Part shown: positions 1 through 5,426 of the stretch, piece by piece
Layout: each line of letters begins with the position of its first letter
How positions within the stretch are numbered: position 1 is the first letter of the stretch
Assembly: GCA_036388095.1 (NCBI GenBank)
Contig: DASVSL010000034.1
Location: 1-7,770 of the forward strand
Direction: 5' to 3'
Length of the DNA: 7,770 bases
Source: DASVSL01 sp036388095
Lineage (GTDB): Bacteria > Patescibacteriota > Saccharimonadia > Saccharimonadales > Saccharimonadaceae
The notes under the pieces: generated by a model
Seen by the model: the letters and a program-made list of their open reading frames with translations, nothing else
The model's database searches: none
What the model was told of the DNA's origin: nothing
Translations under genes and position numbers: made by a program

Positions 1-706
1 AGTTGAGAACATCGACGATGTCTACGATTTGATCGCGCTACGGATCATTGTTGACGACACTGAAGCCTGTTATAAGGCGCTTGGCGTCATCCACACCATG
101 TACACGCCTATGGTCGGCCGCATCAAAGATTACATCGCCCGTCCGAAACCAAACGGTTACCAGAGCCTCCATACCACGATCTCGACTCCGACGGGCCAGA
201 TCGTTGAGTTTCAAGTCAGGACGGCGACCATGCATGAATACGCCGAACGCGGACTGGCGGCCAGCTTTCACTACAACGAGCAGAAACTGACTGATGCGTA
301 TCGAGATGGTCATATCGCCGCCATGCCCGCCGACCTAGCCTGGATTCGGCAATTACAAGAAGTCGCCGCCCAGCTCAAAGAAGGCAAAGAGGCAGATGTC
401 GAGCGCCTAAAGGTTGACCTGTTTGGCAAACGTATTTTTATCCATTCACCACGCGGCGATATTTATGACCTGCCCGACGGCGCTTATCCGCTGGATTACG
501 CCTATCGGATCCATAGCGACTTAGGCCACGGCGCGGTTGGCTTCAAGGTAAATGGCAAAATGGTACCGTTCAACCGGCCGCTGCGGCACGGTGATACCGT
601 GGAAGTCATTACGAAGCGCACTGCCAAACCCAAATCAGACTGGCTTGATCTGGTTATTACCAGGCACGCCCGCGAAAAACTACGAGCTCGCCTGAAAAAA
701 GGCTAG
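1..706 (+). CDS. rel: Rel/SpoT-family (p)ppGpp synthetase, 3' part (synthetase end + TGS domain)
   Basis: The frame is open from base 2 to the left edge, so this is the C-terminal 234 residues of a longer protein; the TTG at 29 is internal, not a start. The visible part holds the end of the pppGpp synthetase domain (about residues 1-95) with RIIV, the RIKD motif (40-43), GYQSLHT (52-58) and E69 in the EFQVRT stretch, the position of the catalytic glutamate. A TGS domain follows (about 140-206: LFGKRIFIHSPRGD, AYRIHSDLGH, VNGKMVP, HGDTVEVIT). Known for the family: these enzymes transfer pyrophosphate from ATP to GDP/GTP in the cytosol during the stringent response, and an RxKD motif is typical of bifunctional synthetase/hydrolases, so an HD hydrolase domain upstream is inferred. 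Odd points: the protein stops about 28 residues after TGS, so the usual C-terminal zinc-finger/ACT regulatory region is absent, and the usual AAHW stretch reads AASF (86-89). Confidence 0.93.
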   Translation, partial: VENIDDVYDLIALRIIVDDTEACYKALGVIHTMYTPMVGRIKDYIARPKPNGYQSLHTTISTPTGQIVEFQVRTATMHEYAERGLAASFHYNEQKLTDAYRDGHIAAMPADLAWIRQLQEVAAQLKEGKEADVERLKVDLFGKRIFIHSPRGDIYDLPDGAYPLDYAYRIHSDLGHGAVGFKVNGKMVPFNRPLRHGDTVEVITKRTAKPKSDWLDLVITRHAREKLRARLKKG

Positions 707-1182
707 TTTTGTGGCGGCGTGTCCGTCGACGACGAAGGAGCAGTCGGTGCAGCGGGTGCCGGTGTATAGGTAAGGTCTTTTGATGAGCCAGCCACAAGAT
801 AGTAAACGTACGGAAAAAGAACCGCCAACGCCGTCGAGCCGGCGTCTTTGCCGTAGCGCTCCAAGAATTTATACGTGATGTAAATACTAATCACCATTGT
901 CAAAAGTGAGCCAAACACCGGCAGCCACGACAGAACGAGACTTGCGAGTAGTAGCCAGAACCAGTACGTCGGTAAACCGGCTAGCTGATTCATAACATAG
1001 TAATTATACATCGGAACGAAGGCTTCCCAAGCCGGACGGTTGGCGGCGCGAAAGAACTTCATCAAGCCGAGACTCGTCAGAATATAGACGACCAGTACCA
1101 TCAGCAGAATCAAGCCAGTGGCAGCGAGTATAACGCCCGGGTCAGTGTTGGCTGTGGTTGTCTGTGTCATTGCATCGTTCAT
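703..1182 (-). CDS. DUF5684-like small integral membrane protein
   Basis: A 159-residue membrane protein of unknown function. Hydrophobic segments lie at about 16-40, 73-104 (probably one or two passes) and 115-131. After the first comes the sequence FFRAANRPAWEAFVPMYN (43-60), which resembles the conserved K/R-A-G-x-P-x-W-x-x-x-x-P-x-Y-N core of DUF5684 proteins. The last 20 residues are a flexible Pro/Ala/Ser/Thr tail. No catalytic motif is visible. The ATG at 1182 is chosen because AGAGGT (1188-1193) sits 5 nt upstream; the second ATG (1170) lacks a comparable site. The gene is downstream of ppa by 90 bp but has its own promoter candidate. Its TAG stop overlaps the rel TAG in a shared CTAG, so no space exists for a terminator. 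Family match is by eye; function unknown. Confidence 0.85.
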   Translation of the reverse strand: MNDAMTQTTTANTDPGVILAATGLILLMVLVVYILTSLGLMKFFRAANRPAWEAFVPMYNYYVMNQLAGLPTYWFWLLLASLVLSWLPVFGSLLTMVISIYITYKFLERYGKDAGSTALAVLFPYVYYLVAGSSKDLTYTPAPAAPTAPSSSTDTPPQN

Positions 1183-1213
1183 GAGGTACCTCTTGTGTGT
1201 TGGCTACACCTAA

Positions 1214-1242
1214 AGTATACGGTCTCGGTCAGACTGCGACAA
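1214..1242 (-). promoter_or_regulatory. Promoter of the DUF5684-like gene
   Basis: On the minus strand, -35 TTGTCG (1237-1242) and -10 TATACT (1214-1219) are separated by exactly 17 bp. The match to sigma-70 consensus is 4/6 and 5/6. Transcription would start near 1207, giving a leader of about 25 nt that contains the AGAGGT ribosome site. Confidence 0.6.
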
Positions 1243-1270
1243 TGACAAAGTAACAACAGTAGTTGTCATT
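1241..1270. repeat. 8-bp inverted repeat downstream of ppa
   Basis: AATGACAA (1241-1248) and TTGTCATT (1263-1270) form a perfect 8-bp stem with a 14-nt loop, starting 3 bp beyond the ppa stop. No T-run follows on either strand, so it is at most a weak terminator for ppa. It overlaps the -35 end of the DUF5684 promoter by 2 bp, so it could also be a binding site. Confidence 0.35.
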
Positions 1271-1272
1271 TG

Positions 1273-1800
1273 CTACTGTGAACGGTAGCGTTCAATACAC
1301 TCGCGAATGACCACTTTGGCTTCGTCGACATCACCCCAGCTCTGCACAACCGTGCTGCCTGGTTTTTTGAGGTCTTTATAGTGTGTAAAATGATGCTCAG
1401 CTTGTTTGACCCATTGCGGTATGTCGTCGAGTGATGAAATAGCGTTACCATCATCACGGTTATCAGCCGGCACGACGACAATCTTGTCATCAACTTCCCC
1501 GTCATCGACAAATTTCATGACCCCAATGATTTTCGCCTCTAACCAGACACCGGTTGGCAGTGGCTCCGGGCATAAGATAAGCGCATCGAGCTCATCGCCG
1601 TCTTCGTCGAGGGTCTGGGGAATAAATCCGTAGTTACACGGCTTGGCAAAAATTGCTGGCTCAACGCGGTCGAGCATGAAAGCGGCGTGCTCGCGGTCCC
1701 ATTCGACCTTCAGGCGTGAACCTTCTGGTATCTCGACGACGGTATTCACTACCCCCGCATCAATATCGCCAGGTGTCAGTACTTTATTAAAATCAGGCAT
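1273..1800 (-). CDS. ppa: Inorganic pyrophosphatase, family I
   Basis: A 175-residue soluble enzyme that hydrolyses pyrophosphate to two phosphates, pulling nucleic acid, protein and tRNA-charging reactions forward. Length matches bacterial family I enzymes. The signature DGDELDA is at 67-73 with metal ligands D67, D69 and D72; D99, D104 and K106 (VDDGEVDDK) match the second acidic cluster of the E. coli enzyme. K31, E33, R45 and Y57 (PCNYGFIP) occupy the expected active-site positions, and HYKDLKKP near the C-terminus matches the conserved HYKDLE segment. The ATG at 1800 has a strong AAGGAGG (1806-1812) 5 nt upstream, the best ribosome site in the window. It is divergent from the PLD gene. 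A clear promoter was not found in the gap. All key residues are present, so it should be active. Confidence 0.97.
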   Translation of the reverse strand: MPDFNKVLTPGDIDAGVVNTVVEIPEGSRLKVEWDREHAAFMLDRVEPAIFAKPCNYGFIPQTLDEDGDELDALILCPEPLPTGVWLEAKIIGVMKFVDDGEVDDKIVVVPADNRDDGNAISSLDDIPQWVKQAEHHFTHYKDLKKPGSTVVQSWGDVDEAKVVIRECIERYRSQ

Positions 1801-1840
1801 GCAGTCCTCCTTGGCACTAGATAATTCGTGTACGCTTAGT

Positions 1841-1870
1841 TTACCAACATTTGCCCAGTATCGGTATAAT
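1841..1870 (+). promoter_or_regulatory. Promoter of the PLD-family gene, leaderless type
   Basis: A perfect -10 TATAAT lies at 1865-1870 with TTACCA (1841-1846, 4/6) 18 bp upstream. The ATG at 1881 begins 10 nt after the -10, so the transcript would start at or a few bases before the start codon. Confidence 0.55.
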
Positions 1871-1880
1871 GAGCTCTGTT

Positions 1881-2867
1881 ATGCAGCCGACACTACGTCT
1901 TATCCTGCCGACCGACTACGTTCGCGGTGCGACCGAACAGATCAAACAGGCGACTACCAGAGTACATTTACTCACGATGGTACTAGTTCATGACGACGCT
2001 ACAGAGCGTCTGCTTGATGCGCTCGTCGAAGCCGCCAAGCGTGGTGTTCACGTCAGCGTCGCTGGTGACAGTTTCACCTACACCGATTTTCAGGGTAATT
2101 ATATTCCGACCACCTACCGTAATCGTCGTGTCCGTGAAGCAGTCACGCTACAAAAACGCTTGCGCGAGGCAGGAGCTGAATTTAATTGGCTCGGTCGGCT
2201 CAGTATGATCGCATTCACCGGGCGCACCCATATCAAATGGTGCATTGTCGACGACATGGTCTACAGTTTCGGCGGCGTGAACATGGATCAACTCAGTACC
2301 AAGCACACCGATTACATGTTTACGGTTAAAAATGACGCTCTTGCCGATCGACTCGTGGCAGAACAAAATCGTATCATCGCCGCCGATCAACGCGGACATG
2401 CCTATCGCTCGCACCGGTTCGGCGATGAAGACAACATGGTTCTGCTCGACGGCGGCTTCCTTGGTGATTCAATCATTTACCGCCGGGCCTGTTACTGGGC
2501 TGCGCGGGCCGAAAGCGTCCTACTTGTGTCGCAGTACTGCCCGACTGGTAAGCTCAGCCGACTACTAAACGACACGGATGCGCAGCTTTATTTCAATCAT
2601 TGGACCAACGCAGGCCTGCTTAACCGACTAGTCATCCGCATGGGAATGTTTTCGACCAAACAAAAAACGTCGTACCACCGACGCAATTATCTGCACGCTA
2701 AATTTATTATTTTCACTTTACCCGACGGTTCGAAAGTCGCCATTACGGGTTCACATAATTTCGTCCGTGCCGGCGTGTTTCTTGGTACCCGCGAAGTCGC
2801 GCTTGAAACCACGAACAAACAGGTGATTGCCCAGCTGGAAACATTTTTCAAACGTCACGTTAAATAG
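1881..2867 (+). CDS. Phospholipase D-superfamily protein (cardiolipin synthase-like), two HKD motifs
   Basis: A 328-residue protein with both PLD half-sites. HKD1 is H117-x-K119-x4-D124 followed by FGGVN (130-134). HKD2 is H272-x-K274 followed by GSHN (290-293), with the aspartate (D282) displaced by a short insertion, and E308 in the REVALE segment. Known family chemistry: a phosphatidyl-enzyme intermediate on histidine, used for lipid synthesis (cardiolipin) or phosphodiester cleavage. Unlike bacterial cardiolipin synthases, there is no N-terminal membrane anchor, so a soluble or peripheral enzyme is inferred; lipid or nucleic-acid substrates are both possible. Start choice: TTG 1851 and ATG 1869 precede or overlap the TATAAT box and could not be in its transcript, so ATG 1881 is preferred; no good SD is present. 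Convergent with trxB, 33 bp apart. Confidence 0.9.
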   Translation: MQPTLRLILPTDYVRGATEQIKQATTRVHLLTMVLVHDDATERLLDALVEAAKRGVHVSVAGDSFTYTDFQGNYIPTTYRNRRVREAVTLQKRLREAGAEFNWLGRLSMIAFTGRTHIKWCIVDDMVYSFGGVNMDQLSTKHTDYMFTVKNDALADRLVAEQNRIIAADQRGHAYRSHRFGDEDNMVLLDGGFLGDSIIYRRACYWAARAESVLLVSQYCPTGKLSRLLNDTDAQLYFNHWTNAGLLNRLVIRMGMFSTKQKTSYHRRNYLHAKFIIFTLPDGSKVAITGSHNFVRAGVFLGTREVALETTNKQVIAQLETFFKRHVK

Positions 2868-2874
2868 ACAGTAA

Positions 2875-2892
2875 TCGCATTCGCGTCTGCGA
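2875..2892. terminator. Weak hairpin between convergent PLD and trxB genes
   Basis: TCGCA (2875-2879) and TGCGA (2888-2892) can form a 5-bp stem with an 8-nt loop in the 33-bp convergent gap. No T-run follows in either direction, so terminator function is only suggested by position. Confidence 0.25.
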
Positions 2893-2900
2893 CAATACCT

Positions 2901-3857
2901 TTATGAGGTCAGTTGGCCTTCTTTGCCTTCGAGGTATTCACGCATTTTGAGCGCGACGGTCGCGCCCTCGCCGACGGCACTGGCGATCTGCATAGTCGAA
3001 CCGCTCCGGACATCGCCGCTTACAAAAACACCGCGCACGGTCGTCTGCAGACCACTGTCTGACTTGACGAAACCCTGCCCGTCGAGTTCGATCGACGTCC
3101 CCTGCAAGAATTGTGTGTTCGGGAGAAGCCCAACGAACACGAAGATTCCATCGCACGCAAATACGACCGGCTCACCAGCAACGGTCGCTTTAACGGTATC
3201 GACATTTTTGCCATCGCTGGCGATGATTTCGTCGGTCGTCGTGTTCAAATGAACCGTAATCTTGCCGTCTTTGACAAACGTTTCCAGCTCACGCTGCAAA
3301 ATTTCACTGGCTTTGATAGTCGATCGGACGAGCAGGTCGATGTGGGTCGTAAATCGCGTCAGGAAAATCGCTTCTTGAACGGCACTATTGCCGCCCCCAA
3401 CCACGACCAGCCGCTTACCTTTATAGAACGCACCGTCACAGGTCGCACAGTAGTGTACCCCGCGGCCGTAGTACTCAGTTTCACCCGGAACGCCGATTTT
3501 CTTGTAATCGCTTCCTGTCGCAATCAAGACGGCTTTGGCTTTGATCGGCCCGTCAAACGTCTCAACGACTTTATGATCGCCATGATCAGTAATACCGGTA
3601 ACTTCGCCGTAGCGGATATCGGCGCCAAACCGCTCAGCCTGGCCTTGTAGTTGCTCGGCCAATTTCAGCCCTTCGATACCCTTGATAAATCCTGGGTAAT
3701 TATCGACCCAGTCGGTGATAGCAGCGAGCCCGCCAACGACGCCTTTTTCAAGCAGTACGGTATCGATTTCTTCGCGCGTCGTATAGACGGCCGCCGCCAG
3801 CGCGCTTGGTCCAGCGCCGATAATGACGACATCATGCAGGGTAGTGTCAGGTTCCAT
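2901..3857 (-). CDS. trxB: Thioredoxin reductase (FAD/NAD(P)-dependent disulfide reductase)
   Basis: A 318-residue flavoprotein moving electrons from NAD(P)H through FAD and a redox disulfide to thioredoxin-like proteins in the cytosol. Seen (numbering from the chosen ATG): FAD-binding GAGPSA (14-19), ATGS (113-116), redox centre C137-A-T-C140-D, the nucleotide-binding GGGNSA (154-159) and the C-terminal FAD motif SGDV (280-283) followed by QIASAVGEGATVA. Length is that of the low-molecular-weight bacterial family. The usual HRRxxxR NADPH-phosphate motif reads VRSTIKA (177-183), keeping one Arg and a Lys, so cofactor preference is uncertain. ATG 3857 is preferred to GTG 3863: a TATACT box ends 8 nt before it; AGGTG also lies 3 nt upstream, a weak SD if transcription comes from grx. 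It follows grx by 28 bp, a natural partner. Confidence 0.96.
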   Translation of the reverse strand: MEPDTTLHDVVIIGAGPSALAAAVYTTREEIDTVLLEKGVVGGLAAITDWVDNYPGFIKGIEGLKLAEQLQGQAERFGADIRYGEVTGITDHGDHKVVETFDGPIKAKAVLIATGSDYKKIGVPGETEYYGRGVHYCATCDGAFYKGKRLVVVGGGNSAVQEAIFLTRFTTHIDLLVRSTIKASEILQRELETFVKDGKITVHLNTTTDEIIASDGKNVDTVKATVAGEPVVFACDGIFVFVGLLPNTQFLQGTSIELDGQGFVKSDSGLQTTVRGVFVSGDVRSGSTMQIASAVGEGATVALKMREYLEGKEGQLTS

Positions 3858-3865
3858 AGTCACCT

Positions 3866-3871
3866 AGTATA
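3866..3871 (-). promoter_or_regulatory. -10 box (TATACT) directly before trxB
   Basis: TATACT on the minus strand ends 8 nt before the trxB ATG, which would give a leaderless transcript. No recognisable -35 is seen in the GC-rich sequence upstream, which overlaps the grx 3' end. It could supplement read-through from grx. Confidence 0.4.
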
Positions 3872-3885
3872 GCGCGTCGGCGCCG

Positions 3886-4137
3886 TTACGCGACGGCCGA
3901 TAATAACGCGCCCGGGTTCCAACCGATCGACGCGACTCGCTCGTCACCGGCATCATCCGTGACAGTAACGACCGGTACGGTACGCGCACCACTTTTCTCG
4001 ATAATTGATTGCTCAGCGACACGATCCTCGTCGATATTAACCACGCTGTAGCTCTTCCCTTTCATATCGAGGAGTTTCTTGACCTGCGTACAGTAGGCGC
4101 ACGTCGTACGGGTATAAATAGTGATTTGCTTCGACAT
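3886..4137 (-). CDS. Glutaredoxin / NrdH-like redoxin
   Basis: An 83-residue thioredoxin-fold protein that reduces disulfides in the cytosol. The redox motif C13-A-Y-C16 follows the first strand (TIYTRTTC), and T53-V-P55 is the cis-proline loop facing it. The C-terminal SIGWNPGALL (70-79) resembles the GFRPD segment of NrdH redoxins more than the GG motif of glutathione-binding glutaredoxins, so reduction by the adjacent TrxB rather than by glutathione is inferred. A possible client is ribonucleotide reductase, not in this window. The ATG at 4137 has AAAAGGA (4146-4152) 8 nt upstream. It lies 28 bp before trxB on the same strand, probably co-transcribed. The promoter region contains a long palindrome. 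Confidence 0.93.
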   Translation of the reverse strand: MSKQITIYTRTTCAYCTQVKKLLDMKGKSYSVVNIDEDRVAEQSIIEKSGARTVPVVTVTDDAGDERVASIGWNPGALLSAVA

Positions 4138-4178
4138 TGGATCGGTCCTTTTAGCGTTACTGCTTGTGTATACAACTC

Positions 4179-4206
4179 AGTATATAGCGTTACAGGTAGC
4201 GTACAA
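4179..4206 (-). promoter_or_regulatory. grx(-trxB) promoter overlapping a palindrome
   Basis: Minus-strand -10 TATACT (4179-4184) with TTGTAC (4201-4206) 16 bp upstream; a second possible -10, TATACA, lies at 4167-4172. The -35 and half the spacer fall inside the palindrome at 4192-4218, so a protein bound there would block this promoter. The leader would carry the AAAAGGA site. Confidence 0.5.
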
Positions 4207-4227
4207 TACGCTACCTGTTGTGTTTTT
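4192..4227. terminator. Perfect 12-bp hairpin between FKBP and grx (terminator and/or operator)
   Basis: ACAGGTAGCGTA (4192-4203) and TACGCTACCTGT (4207-4218) pair without mismatch around a CAA loop. On the plus strand the stem is followed by TTGTGTTTTT-like sequence up to 4227, the classic intrinsic terminator shape. In the sense (minus) direction it begins 13 nt after the FKBP stop but is followed by AACGCTATATA, not a T-run. It may therefore terminate antisense transcription best, act as a weak sense terminator, or be a dyad operator over the grx promoter. Confidence 0.6.
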
Positions 4228-4231
4228 AGGC

Positions 4232-4777
4232 TTATTTAACGTCTTTTACTTCGATGATGAATGTTAGCGGCTCGTTTGGACCAATTGTCGGTGGCTGACC
4301 TTGTTCCCCATATGCTTTGGCGGCCGGAATGGTCAGTTTTCGTACCGCGCCTTTTTTTGCCCCCGTCATACCTTCGGCCCAACCTGGAATGACTTGGCCA
4401 AGGTTAAGGTCGATCGGCGTCGTCGCTCCACTCTTACGGCTACTGTCGAAAATTTTACCGTCACTTGTCCAGCCGAAATAGTTTACATTCACGTCACTAT
4501 CGGCCTTTGCCTCTTTTCCTTCGCCCGGTTTCAGCTCCTCAACTTTTAACTCTGTCACACTGGCTTTATCAAACGGATCTGCTTGGTAGCCTTCAAGTGG
4601 CTCAACCGAAGCTGCTTGTTGTCGCTGAAGTTCTTCCATCATCTTTTGTTGGTCGGCTGAATCCTTCTCGGCGTTTTTAGATGTTAAGATCGGCAAGAAA
4701 AAAGCGCCCAGTGTTCCGACCGACATAACGATCGCAATAATCCAAATTCCTATTCGTTGACCTGTACTGGTCGCCAT
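4232..4777 (-). CDS. Membrane-anchored FKBP-type peptidyl-prolyl cis-trans isomerase
   Basis: A 181-residue protein: one N-terminal hydrophobic segment (about 9-31) acting as uncleaved anchor or signal, a charged helical linker rich in Gln/Glu/Lys (36-57), then one FKBP domain (about 74-181). Active-site positions are seen: Y100, F110-D111 (KIFDSS), V129-I130 and W133 (QVIPGW), Y156 and F173. FKBP proteins speed proline isomerisation during folding; with the anchor, the domain most likely sits outside the membrane and helps exported proteins fold (inference). No lipobox cysteine is visible. The ATG at 4777 has AGGAGG (4782-4787) 4 nt upstream. It lies 35 bp downstream of the Nudix gene on the same strand, yet a TATACT box is present in that gap. 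Confidence 0.94.
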   Translation of the reverse strand: MATSTGQRIGIWIIAIVMSVGTLGAFFLPILTSKNAEKDSADQQKMMEELQRQQAASVEPLEGYQADPFDKASVTELKVEELKPGEGKEAKADSDVNVNYFGWTSDGKIFDSSRKSGATTPIDLNLGQVIPGWAEGMTGAKKGAVRKLTIPAAKAYGEQGQPPTIGPNEPLTFIIEVKDVK

Positions 4778-4802
4778 ACTACCTCCTACTTTTGCTCCAC
4801 CC

Positions 4803-4808
4803 AGTATA
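4803..4808 (-). promoter_or_regulatory. -10 box (TATACT) before the FKBP gene
   Basis: TATACT, preceded directly by TG, sits in the 35-bp Nudix-FKBP gap and would give a leader of about 20 nt that includes AGGAGG. No good -35 lies 15-18 bp upstream. Read-through from the Nudix gene is an alternative. Confidence 0.4.
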
Positions 4809-4812
4809 CATG

Positions 4813-5352
4813 TCAGTTGCTAGACTCAGCCTGACGTTTTGCTTCCTGGACGATAGCAGCAAAAAACGACGAGTAGTATTTCAGGTCGTGTGGCTTCAAG
4901 GTTTCAACAGGAACCCAGGCTACTTCATAGGTATTATTCACCCCCTCGTACAAACGCGCCTCTTCAGAGTTCGTGTCAAAACGAGGCACCCCGCTGACGA
5001 TGTCAGCTGCATACACGGTATGGTCAAAGACTTTTCCACGGTAGTGACCAATCTGTTTCCTAACGCGTATTTCTATGCCCATTTCTTCCATTAGCTCACG
5101 CCTGACAGCCGCTTCGGTCGACTCGCCCGGATCAAGTTTGCCGCCCGGCAAGCTGTAGTAGTGCATCCGTTTACCCGCAAGATCTAAACGCGAGCGTTTG
5201 AACACTAGTAGCTTTCCGTCGCGGACGATTACCGCTCGGGCCGTCACGTAGCGGTGCGGTCGAAATCGGTTGAGATGGCTGAGTGTATGGTGAATGGCCC
5301 GCCGGATCATTACTTTAGTATACACGCCATCGTGCCCACGCTTGCTTATCAC
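4813..5352 (-). CDS. Nudix hydrolase
   Basis: A 179-residue protein (from GTG 5352) carrying a complete Nudix box, G71-x5-E77-x7-R85-E86-L-x-E89-E90-x-G92-I93, preceded by YSLPGG. Nudix enzymes cleave nucleoside diphosphates linked to another moiety, using Mg bound by the REUxEE glutamates; the substrate cannot be told here (damaged nucleotides, nucleotide sugars or capped RNA are all known in the family). The strand before the box, TARAVIVRDGKLLVFKR (37-53), is the usual start of the fold. Start is ambiguous: GTG 5352 lies 8 nt after one TATACT, ATG 5310 (residue 15) lies 6 nt after another, and neither has an SD. The Nudix fold is complete with either; residues 1-35 are basic and not part of the core. 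Divergent from the membrane protein gene. Confidence 0.92.
   Translation of the reverse strand: MISKRGHDGVYTKVMIRRAIHHTLSHLNRFRPHRYVTARAVIVRDGKLLVFKRSRLDLAGKRMHYYSLPGGKLDPGESTEAAVRRELMEEMGIEIRVRKQIGHYRGKVFDHTVYAADIVSGVPRFDTNSEEARLYEGVNNTYEVAWVPVETLKPHDLKYYSSFFAAIVQEAKRQAESSN
5317..5322 (-). promoter_or_regulatory. Internal -10 box giving a leaderless Nudix start at 5310
   Basis: TATACT, read as Tyr-Thr within the longer form, ends 6 nt before ATG 5310. That is the spacing expected if the A of ATG is the first transcribed base. No recognisable -35 is present. Confidence 0.35.
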
Positions 5353-5370
5353 ATCAAATCAGTATATAAA
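5342..5370 (+). promoter_or_regulatory. Promoter of the four-helix membrane protein gene
   Basis: TTGCTT (5342-5347) and TATAAA (5365-5370, 5/6) are separated by 17 bp. The leader would be about 50 nt. Its -10 overlaps the minus-strand Nudix -10 by 2 bp. Confidence 0.5.
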
Positions 5371-5390
5371 GATTGAATGGCCGCTGTAGA
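5361..5390 (-). promoter_or_regulatory. Promoter of the long Nudix form
   Basis: Minus-strand TCTACA (5385-5390, 4/6) and TATACT (5361-5366, 5/6) are 18 bp apart. The -10 ends 8 nt before GTG 5352, again leaderless-like. Confidence 0.45.
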
Positions 5391-5426
5391 GCGGATCCAC
5401 GAACCTCCTCATGAAAGGATCGTAGT

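Noticed and set aside
1183..1192. 10-bp palindrome GAGGTACCTC beside the DUF5684 start
   Set aside because: It includes part of the SD and has no loop; too short to claim an operator.
1284..1298. Stretch in the ppa 3' end matching the grx palindrome arm (14 of 15 bases) and another ATAGCGTTAC at about 1440
   Set aside because: Both are inside conserved ppa codons; most likely chance, so not counted as binding sites.
1643..1993. Plus-strand open frame spanning the ppa 5' end and the PLD start
   Set aside because: Low-complexity Ser/Thr shadow frame, crosses the ppa SD and the PLD promoter, no SD of its own.
1234..2896. CTGCGACAAT repeated at 1234-1243 and 2887-2896
   Set aside because: A 10-bp repeat is expected by chance in a window of this size, and the contexts differ.
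3111..3650. Long plus-strand open frame (179 codons) opposite trxB
   Set aside because: Shadow of trxB; no family resemblance and the minus-strand frame has all the reductase motifs.
4158..4227. Possible plus-strand small RNA ending at the grx-FKBP terminator
   Set aside because: The T-run suits it, but no convincing plus-strand promoter is found upstream.
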